Below, in pieces: positions 5,077 to 9,579 of a stretch of 9,579 nucleotides of DNA (positions within the stretch are counted from its first letter, which is position 1; every line of letters begins with the position of its first letter). The notes under the pieces were generated by a model, which was not told where the DNA came from, did no database searches, and was given only the letters and a program-made list of their open reading frames with translations. Made by a program: the position numbers and the translations under genes. This stretch comes from Thermodesulfobacteriota bacterium. Lineage in GTDB: Bacteria > Desulfobacterota > Syntrophobacteria > BM002. The stretch lies in NCBI GenBank assembly GCA_947259475.1, contig CAMYLW010000042.1:1-9579 (forward strand), given 5' to 3'.

Positions 5077-5211
5077 GGGAGCGATCGCCGAGTATGGGAT
5101 GTGCTCTCTCGCTTCTTCCGCTAGTCTTGGAAGTTGGCGACACTCTATATAGTTCCGATTTTGTCCATGTTGTTCACGGCTAAGAGCCCAGCAAACCCCG
5201 TGCTCCTGCAA

Positions 5212-6702
5212 CTATGGGAGGACATTGACAACTTCCGTAACTGCCAGGTTGCTTATCGGTAGAAGCCCCCTCCCTTCCAATTCTTCTCGGCTCAGGAGTT
5301 CTTTAACCGGCGAGTAGATATTCGGGCTTACAAATCGTTCCTGATAAACTCCCAGCCGAATACCAAATTCCACCCTCTCCCGCTCTGAGGGAGACAGATT
5401 TTCAATCACTTTTTTGCTGGCCCAAATAGCCCCCCTTTTTGAAAATTCACTCAGCTTTATTGTTTCCATCAAGGTGTCACCTACCACAGTAAATTCGAAT
5501 GCCAGCGCTGACGGTACTGTTCCCGCCCATTCATGGCCGCAGTGAACACCTATGTTCAGGCGCAAGGTATTGCTCCAGGCTTGCTTGTATTTCCATTTTC
5601 GGTCGAGATCGCCGATCATCCTCTGCAGAGAGTTACCACACGCCAATGCCCGGAAGAGGTAATCTTTCGGTGAGTCATCCGCAGCCAGAAAAAAGCCGAC
5701 AATTCCTTCTTGAAACGAACGTGCCGGGGTGGCCCCATGCTTTTTGAAGCATTGATGTGAGGTCAGGATTATCTGGTTTATCAAAACGAAGTATTCGGCT
5801 GGAGGTAGGGCTGTGCGTAAATGGAGATCAGATTCCAGCCGGGCCGCCAGAATGCATAGAGGTATATGGGATGGACCTTCTTGAGACAGCACGTTTCTGA
5901 AGAGTTCCACTGTGCCCATTAGTTGTTCCAGAATTCGGTCCAATTGCATATTAATTGGTACGTAAAGCAATAGAGTCCCCTCACGCAAAGCACTGGAAAA
6001 AAGCGTGCAGTGTCTGGTTTCACCATCGATATGTTTGAGAACCAGTGTTTGGTGATGAAACGGACGATCATCTAGGGGCTCGGCTCCACGCCATAGTAGC
6101 ATTAGCTCCTCTTCCGTGTGGTATTCCGTCCCGCGGTATATCTGGGCGAGAGAGTCTTCGCTGAGATCTCTTTTGGCCAGACGAATGTGCGGTGTGAGCA
6201 TGTCTTCCCAGTTTGTAAAGCCACTCATTAGTCCCCTGATGCAGAAGGGAGCGAAAAAGTTGTTCTTTACCGCCGCAGTAGTTCCGCGAACTCGTTCTGT
6301 TGGAAGCAGGTTCTCGGCTGCATGATTTGACCGGATGATTTCCCAACTCCTATTCACCAAAACGGCGGGAAAGGGAATCTGTTCGAGCCATTGGTAATTC
6401 AAGTCAGGTTGCGGTTGAGGCGCAGCTGGCAAAACTTTTCTTTCTTCATCCATGAATTGCATGACAATCTGCGCCATTCGCATTCCTTCACTTTTGAGCT
6501 GGCGGATTCTATCTATTCTGTCCACAACCCACTCAGGGAAGTAGCCGATCTTGGTGGGGCCCCCAACCTCTTCAGGTTTGCGAACGGTGGGCGGGGGGAT
6601 GAGGTTTAGCCCGATATAGTTATTGAGGGTAGCCCTGGATATTCCTGTCCGAGCCATGATTTCCTTACTGGAAATCTGCTTTGAGTCTGAAGAAGAATTC
6701 AA
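5212..6702 (-). CDS. MerR-type HTH, PAS-like and degenerate class III cyclase regulator
   Basis: A 496-residue protein, probably a ligand-responsive transcription regulator. Residues about 9-85 are a MerR-like HTH (SSKEIMARTGISRATLNNYI, then a second helical part). Residues about 103-250 look PAS-like, possibly of the MmyB ligand-binding type (LVNRSWEIIRSNHAAENLL and NWEDMLTPHIRLAKRDL). Residues about 281-440 follow a class III nucleotide cyclase layout (LRLNIGVHCGHEWAGTV; FEFTVVGDTLMETIKL). The two metal Asp positions read as A-A-R near 286-288 and E332, the transition-state Asn is M412 and the Arg is K416. Cyclase activity is therefore unlikely. The start is TTG 6702-6700 with AGGAAGGA upstream; the ATG at codon 16 would cut into the HTH. 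The gene converges on the three-paralogue cluster. Confidence 0.8.
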   Translation of the reverse strand: MNSSSDSKQISSKEIMARTGISRATLNNYIGLNLIPPPTVRKPEEVGGPTKIGYFPEWVVDRIDRIRQLKSEGMRMAQIVMQFMDEERKVLPAAPQPQPDLNYQWLEQIPFPAVLVNRSWEIIRSNHAAENLLPTERVRGTTAAVKNNFFAPFCIRGLMSGFTNWEDMLTPHIRLAKRDLSEDSLAQIYRGTEYHTEEELMLLWRGAEPLDDRPFHHQTLVLKHIDGETRHCTLFSSALREGTLLLYVPINMQLDRILEQLMGTVELFRNVLSQEGPSHIPLCILAARLESDLHLRTALPPAEYFVLINQIILTSHQCFKKHGATPARSFQEGIVGFFLAADDSPKDYLFRALACGNSLQRMIGDLDRKWKYKQAWSNTLRLNIGVHCGHEWAGTVPSALAFEFTVVGDTLMETIKLSEFSKRGAIWASKKVIENLSPSERERVEFGIRLGVYQERFVSPNIYSPVKELLSREELEGRGLLPISNLAVTEVVNVLP

Positions 6703-6977
6703 ATTTTTCCTTCCTGTCTTTAGGTCTCTCCAGGTTTACTTGCTGGCTTAATAGACAAGGGCTGGAGGAAGTAGCAAAGCGGTCAAAACAGGCGATTCGT
6801 GAGATATCCTAGTTACTTCAATTTACCAGATTGAAGCCCCCTAGAGCAAGCGGTTAGGCTTGAGTAATACTGGGCAAATTTTCCTCCATTCCTTTTGCAG
6901 CTTTGACCTAAGTCAATGGAAATACCTCTTTACCTAGTTAAGCTTCTGGGCAAACAAGGGGGAAGAAGGTCTAGTTA
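6703..6977. other. Regulatory gap between divergent genes
   Basis: This is the left half of the 490-base divergent spacer between the MerR/cyclase-like gene (minus) and the cupin gene (plus). It holds the ribosome site of the minus gene next to 6703 and the FNR-like palindrome at 6903-6916. I see no ORF worth reporting. Confidence 0.5.
6903..6916. promoter_or_regulatory. FNR/CRP-family-like palindrome TTGAC-N4-GTCAA
   Basis: TTGACCTAAGTCAA is a perfect 5-4-5 inverted repeat, in the format bound by FNR/Anr/HcpR-type regulators in anaerobes. A TAGTTA hexamer at 6935-6940 could be a plus-strand -10 at about the distance expected for a site overlapping -40. Control of the cupin, of the minus-strand regulator, or of both is possible. 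Confidence 0.4.
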
Positions 6978-7148
6978 GTGTCCATCCGGAAATCAGAGAT
7001 TTCCGGATGAAGCTGTCAGCACTCAGCGGTCAGCTTCACTTATGTTTTTAAATGTATTTTGCTGAGAGCTGAAAGCTGATCGCCTGTCCTGAGCGAAGTC
7101 GAAGGGCTGATGGCTCTCATGCGAAAACATGGGTTTTCGGATGAACAC
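6978..7148. repeat. 171-base bipartite repeat with hairpins at both ends (family C)
   Basis: The ends are inverted: GTGTCCATCCGGAAA at the left and TTTTCGGATGAACAC at the right (two mismatches). Each end forms its own hairpin, a perfect 12-bp stem at 6983-7009 and a stem at 7118-7143 with one mismatch. The core holds AGCTGA/TCAGCT-type short repeats (about 7010-7033 and 7060-7082) and the motif CCTGTCCTGAGCGAAGTCGA near 7083-7102, which I recognise as a widespread intergenic repeat in many bacteria. No coding capacity. It lies between the FNR-like site and the cupin start. Confidence 0.65.
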
Positions 7149-7195
7149 CAGCTAGTTTCTATCCAATTAACTGGTCAAAAGGGGGTTAATACAGC

Positions 7196-7513
7196 ATGAA
7201 AAAAATAAGCATGTTTGAGGAAAACAGTTTTAAGGACGGCGGCTTGAGTCGTCTGCTCGTCCATGATTCTCCCTACTTTAAAATTCTGAACTTTAATTTT
7301 AAGGCCGGCCAGGAGTTGCCCATCCACTCTCATGATATTGAAGGCCAGTTGAGTATCGCCGTACTCGAGGGAAGCGGTGAATTCTTAGGTGAAAATGAAA
7401 CAACCATACCAGCTGGGCCCGGGGATGTTTTGATCTCAGAAATTAGTGAACCCCACGGCCTCAGGGCTGAAACTGACATGCGAGTCCTGGTCACCATTGC
7501 ACCACCCATTTGA
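7196..7513 (+). CDS. Small single-domain cupin
   Basis: A 105-residue cupin, a compact beta-barrel that usually binds one metal ion. Motif 1 is around GQELPIHSHDIEGQ (H44, H46, Q51) and motif 2 around PAGPGDVLISEISEPHG (H87). The His at the usual Glu/Gln and His positions is consistent with a 2His-Gln-His or similar site. Length is typical of stand-alone cupins, which serve as oxygenases, isomerases or sugar/ligand binders; substrate is not deducible. ATG 7196 follows a run of five G residues (AAAAGGGGG) about ten bases upstream. The gene is alone, with a repeat element upstream and the convergent MoaD-like remnant ten bases downstream. Confidence 0.9.
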   Translation: MKKISMFEENSFKDGGLSRLLVHDSPYFKILNFNFKAGQELPIHSHDIEGQLSIAVLEGSGEFLGENETTIPAGPGDVLISEISEPHGLRAETDMRVLVTIAPPI

Positions 7514-7523
7514 AGCATAGAAT

Positions 7524-7718
7524 TTAAGATGGCCGCACAAGTTGCACTACTTGCACCTGTTGAAAAAACAGAGGAGAGGAAAAACGAGTACGGTTTTCCA
7601 AAACCTCAGATAACGGAGTCGGGGTCTTCAGGTCCAATTGGATTGGGAGATCTTTTCGGTCTCCCAGCCTTTTGCACAAGGATCCGAACAAACAGACCTG
7701 AGTGGGTGATATCATCAT
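7524..7718 (-). pseudogene. MoaD/ThiS-like sulfur-carrier remnant, C-terminus lost
   Basis: A 64-codon frame with a strong ribosome site (AAAGGAG at 7729-7723, seven bases before the second ATG at 7715). Residues 8-42 read like the start of a molybdopterin-synthase small-subunit/ThiS-type ubiquitin fold (VCLFGSLCKRLGDR and TPTPLSEVLE). Beyond that the sequence degenerates (RFSSPLFFQQVQVVQLVRPS). The frame ends well short of the usual 80-90 residues and without the essential Gly-Gly terminus. It is most likely a broken gene. An intact small protein of other function is possible. It converges with the cupin gene. Confidence 0.42.
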
Positions 7719-7813
7719 TAATCTCCTTTATTTCTCCTGGTAACGACGACCTCGGATCTTCTTATCATATACTTCGCCTGCGACGTTTTTGATTTAGGTT
7801 AAGGGTAAAGTTA

Positions 7814-7841
7814 TTGATTAACAGGAATAAAAACGTATATA
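7814..7841 (+). promoter_or_regulatory. Sigma-70-like promoter of the squalene synthase gene
   Basis: TTGATT (7814-7819) and TATATA (7836-7841) are 16 bases apart in an AT-rich stretch, placing the transcript start near 7848-7850 and giving a leader of about 20 bases before the GTG start. An alternative TATATA register gives 18 bases. Confidence 0.5.
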
Positions 7842-7868
7842 TATGGGCGAACGATGATTTAAGATAAT

Positions 7869-8873
7869 GTGACCTCCGCAACAACGGTAGACAAGCATAT
7901 GCTTGAACGATGGATAAAAGCCAACGAGCAGTCTCTTATTAATCAATCCCGCAGTTTTTCCCTCCCCATCCTGAACCTCGACGATCGGTTTAGGATCCCA
8001 ATCATGGTTGAATATAATCTGAACAAGACTATTGATACAATTGAAGACTCCACAGGTTTGGAACCAGATGAAAAGATTTATCTGATTACCACCTTTTGTA
8101 ACTACTTGGAGCGAGATAGCTACTCGCCTGAAGTGCAAAAGCGTATGCTCGAGGTTACTCCAGAAGAGGAGGCTTTCGTTTTCAATAACTACGAAGCCAC
8201 CATAAGTCTTTACAACACTTTATCAAGCAAAGAGAAGAAGCTGGCACGGAGATGGACTGGCGAAATGGCCGAAGGAATGTGCACTTTCCTGAAAAAATCT
8301 ATTAACACTCACAATGACCTAAATGAGTACTGCTACTATGTAGCCGGTACTGTGGGTCTCTACCTGACTCACCTCCTGAAGCTAAAGGGCAGCAATGTTT
8401 CGGACGAAATCTTCGAAAGACTTTCAGTTAATGCTGTATCTTTCGGATTATTTCAGCAGAAACTAAATATAATAAGAGATTTCGTAGAAGATAAGATTAC
8501 CAAGAAAAGATCTTTCTGGCCCCAGAGCTATTTTGAAAAAGAGAAAGACAATGTGAAGATTTTGAATAAGATGTGTTTCGACGTTCTCAAGAACGATATA
8601 CCTCGAGCAATTGAATACTTCGGACTTTTGCCACCTGGGAATGACTCATACGATTATTTTATTCGCTTCATACTCTGTTCAGGGATCGAGTACTGGAAGA
8701 TTCTCAAGGGCGAAAGATCGGTTTTTTCAAAGGCCAAAGTAAAACTAGCCAGAATATTCATTCAGAATTTGTACGGTAATGTTTCCTCTCAGACTCCTGA
8801 GGAATTTCTGGACTATTGCCAAGGATTCTACGAGGAGGAAATCTCGAAAACCAAAGAATCCAGTAGTGAGTAG
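7869..8873 (+). CDS. Squalene synthase (single-enzyme, eukaryotic-type)
   Basis: A 334-residue enzyme likely to join two farnesyl diphosphates head to head into squalene (or a dehydro form), feeding sterol or hopanoid synthesis. Residues 27-34 are SRSFSLPI. D56-T-I-E59-D60 is the first Asp-rich motif; Y154CYYVAGTVGLYLTHLL matches the YCHYVAGLVG block of animal and fungal enzymes. Q197KLNIIRDFVED208 is the second Asp-rich motif, followed by SFWPQ. These blocks resemble the eukaryotic FDFT1/ERG9 family more than HpnC/HpnD. The position of the human Arg77 is Lys (K53), while the Tyr73 equivalent is kept (Y49). The C-terminal membrane anchor of eukaryotic forms is absent. Start is GTG 7869 after an in-frame stop; its ribosome site is weak, and ATG 7899 is an alternative. 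No pathway neighbours are visible. Confidence 0.9.
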   Translation: MTSATTVDKHMLERWIKANEQSLINQSRSFSLPILNLDDRFRIPIMVEYNLNKTIDTIEDSTGLEPDEKIYLITTFCNYLERDSYSPEVQKRMLEVTPEEEAFVFNNYEATISLYNTLSSKEKKLARRWTGEMAEGMCTFLKKSINTHNDLNEYCYYVAGTVGLYLTHLLKLKGSNVSDEIFERLSVNAVSFGLFQQKLNIIRDFVEDKITKKRSFWPQSYFEKEKDNVKILNKMCFDVLKNDIPRAIEYFGLLPPGNDSYDYFIRFILCSGIEYWKILKGERSVFSKAKVKLARIFIQNLYGNVSSQTPEEFLDYCQGFYEEEISKTKESSSE

Positions 8874-8879
8874 TTAGCA

Positions 8880-9000
8880 GCAAGGGGGCGTAAGGCTTAG
8901 GGCACAAGGCTCAAGGCGCAAGAAAACCACATTCCGAAGCACAATTACCAAATCACAGGGTTTCAGGTGTAAGCTTCTCTGTTTCTTTTTCCTGACACCT
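8880..9000. repeat. Short-repeat intergenic patch (AAGGC and AGGTGT/ACACCT)
   Basis: Degenerate direct repeats of AAGGCTNA/CAAGGC (about 8891-8921) are followed by an inverted pair AGGTGT (8966-8971) and ACACCT (8995-9000) with a pyrimidine-rich centre. These resemble low-complexity intergenic repeats seen in many environmental bacteria. No gene seen between the squalene synthase stop and the terminator. Confidence 0.45.
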
Positions 9001-9007
9001 AAACACT

Positions 9008-9045
9008 AAAAAAAACCCGACAGGGTCCCTACCCTGCCGGGTTTT
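9008..9045 (-). terminator. Rho-independent terminator of the CODH gene
   Basis: A 15-bp stem (9012-9026 with 9031-9045), with one pair that is a G-U wobble on the minus strand, a four-base loop and, read on the minus strand, a run of eight T (9015-9008). It lies about 30 bases after the CooS stop codon. It could also stop plus-strand transcripts from the squalene synthase gene, though the plus side has only TTTT. Confidence 0.85.
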
Positions 9046-9075
9046 CAGTAAACTACTGTGACTATTTCTGAACTC

Positions 9076-9579
9076 TTACTCCTGGCCTGCTTCAACCTCC
9101 AAAGCCTGGCGATCGGCCATATCCATGAGTACGCGCTCACGCTCGCCCATAATGCCCAGGGCCTCGCGCTTCTTGTCGATATGGTCGATGATCATATCCG
9201 CCATCTCGTAGGGATCTTTGGCAAAGCCCCATTTACCCAAACCCTGCTCTTCTAAACCTCCAAAGAGCAGCTTGTGAAACTTGGTCTCGGCTATGGTGGG
9301 AAAGGTTACGCCAAAGACGGTATAGATACCAGAGGCCACAACGTACTGACCAATGGCAAAGGCCCTCTCGCTGTTCCACTCAGGCGCAACACCGGCAACC
9401 GGCAGATCCGCAATACTGTCGCCCAAACCACCGGTCTTCACCATCTCAGCGCAGGCCATCAAAATCCGGCTGTTGTCCACACAGGAGCCCAGTCCCAGTA
9501 CCGGGGGCATACCAACAGTCTCACAGACCTCCTGCAATCCGTCTCCAGCCATAACCGAAGCATCGGGCTTCATCAAGCC
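9076..9579 (-). CDS. cooS: Anaerobic CO dehydrogenase catalytic subunit, C-terminal part (cut by window edge)
   Basis: The last 167 codons of a Ni-Fe CO dehydrogenase, which interconverts CO and CO2 at the C-cluster, either as a CooS monofunctional enzyme or with acetyl-CoA synthase in the Wood-Ljungdahl pathway. The visible part begins GLMKPDASVMAGDG. LGSCVDNSRIL contains the C-cluster Cys (equivalent, from memory, to C526 of Carboxydothermus CODH II). VAGVAPEWNSERAFAIG and YTVFGVTFP follow. The Lys of the usual EWMSEKA block (K563, thought to act on CO2) is Arg here. After IDKKREALGI there is an extra tail of about 25 residues (to EVEAGQE). Leu-Met at the window edge is internal; the true start and the cluster-binding N-terminal half are outside. 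A strong terminator follows. Confidence 0.93.
   Translation of the reverse strand, partial: GLMKPDASVMAGDGLQEVCETVGMPPVLGLGSCVDNSRILMACAEMVKTGGLGDSIADLPVAGVAPEWNSERAFAIGQYVVASGIYTVFGVTFPTIAETKFHKLLFGGLEEQGLGKWGFAKDPYEMADMIIDHIDKKREALGIMGERERVLMDMADRQALEVEAGQE

Noticed and set aside
4694..5143. 149-codon open frame on the minus strand
   Set aside because: It lies antisense to copies 2 and 3, has no ribosome site, and reads as a Pro/Leu/Ser/His-rich shadow of their codon use.
5077..5211. Terminator or tRNA between the converging units
   Set aside because: Only short, interrupted inverted repeats are visible; no T run and no cloverleaf features.
7644..7666. TGGGAGA/TCTCCCA hairpin as terminator of the cupin gene
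   Set aside because: The stem is short with a nine-base loop and only four T residues after a gap, and it lies inside the MoaD-like reading frame more than 130 bases past the cupin stop.
7529..7792. 87-codon plus-strand open frame after the cupin
   Set aside because: It has no ribosome site and low-complexity composition, and it lies opposite the better supported MoaD-like remnant.

Overview
The window looks like part of a bacterial chromosome from an anaerobe, most likely a Desulfobacterota-type (deltaproteobacterial) organism. The support is indirect. The right edge holds the C-terminus of an anaerobic Ni-Fe CO dehydrogenase (CooS type). There is a sigma-54-type promoter and an FNR-like palindrome, and the intergenic spaces carry long hairpin repeats of the kind common in that phylum. 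Base composition is moderate (roughly 45-50% GC by eye). Taxonomy is inference, not read from a marker gene.

Left part (1-2300): a minus-strand zinc-ribbon Nudix hydrolase, a strong hairpin terminator, and a minus-strand 64-residue protein with two CxxC knuckles. Just upstream of the latter lies a 184-base imperfect palindrome with perfect 22-base ends. Next comes about 490 bases of decayed or non-coding sequence, with a possible frameshifted minus-strand ORF, and then a plus-strand pentapeptide-repeat protein. Lone copies of the palindrome's right end follow the pentapeptide gene and the next gene.

Middle (2400-5100): a small HTH plus coiled-coil protein with a Trp-rich C-terminus, then the most interesting block. 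A near-consensus sigma-54 promoter precedes a plus-strand gene cluster. It encodes (i) a 139-residue protein with six exactly spaced DRR hexads followed by a His-containing, HisKA-like helical segment but no ATPase domain, (ii) a stand-alone receiver domain with an altered acidic pocket, and (iii) three tandem paralogous 67/67/97-residue proteins of unknown family, spaced exactly 200 bases apart and coupled by ATGA stop/start overlaps. A different 137-base hairpin repeat sits between (i) and (ii). This may be an undescribed signalling module.

Right part (5200-9579): convergent to that cluster is a 496-residue minus-strand regulator combining a MerR-like HTH, a PAS-like segment and a class III cyclase-like domain whose catalytic residues look lost. 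A regulatory gap follows with an FNR-type palindrome and a third repeat element. Beyond it lie a plus-strand cupin, a truncated minus-strand MoaD-like remnant, a plus-strand single-enzyme (eukaryotic-type) squalene synthase with its own sigma-70-like promoter, a repeat-rich gap with a strong terminator, and the minus-strand CooS C-terminus.

The genes do not form one pathway. The window is a set of short, independently oriented units separated by repeat-rich spacers, with the 3301-5076 cluster as the only clear multi-gene unit.
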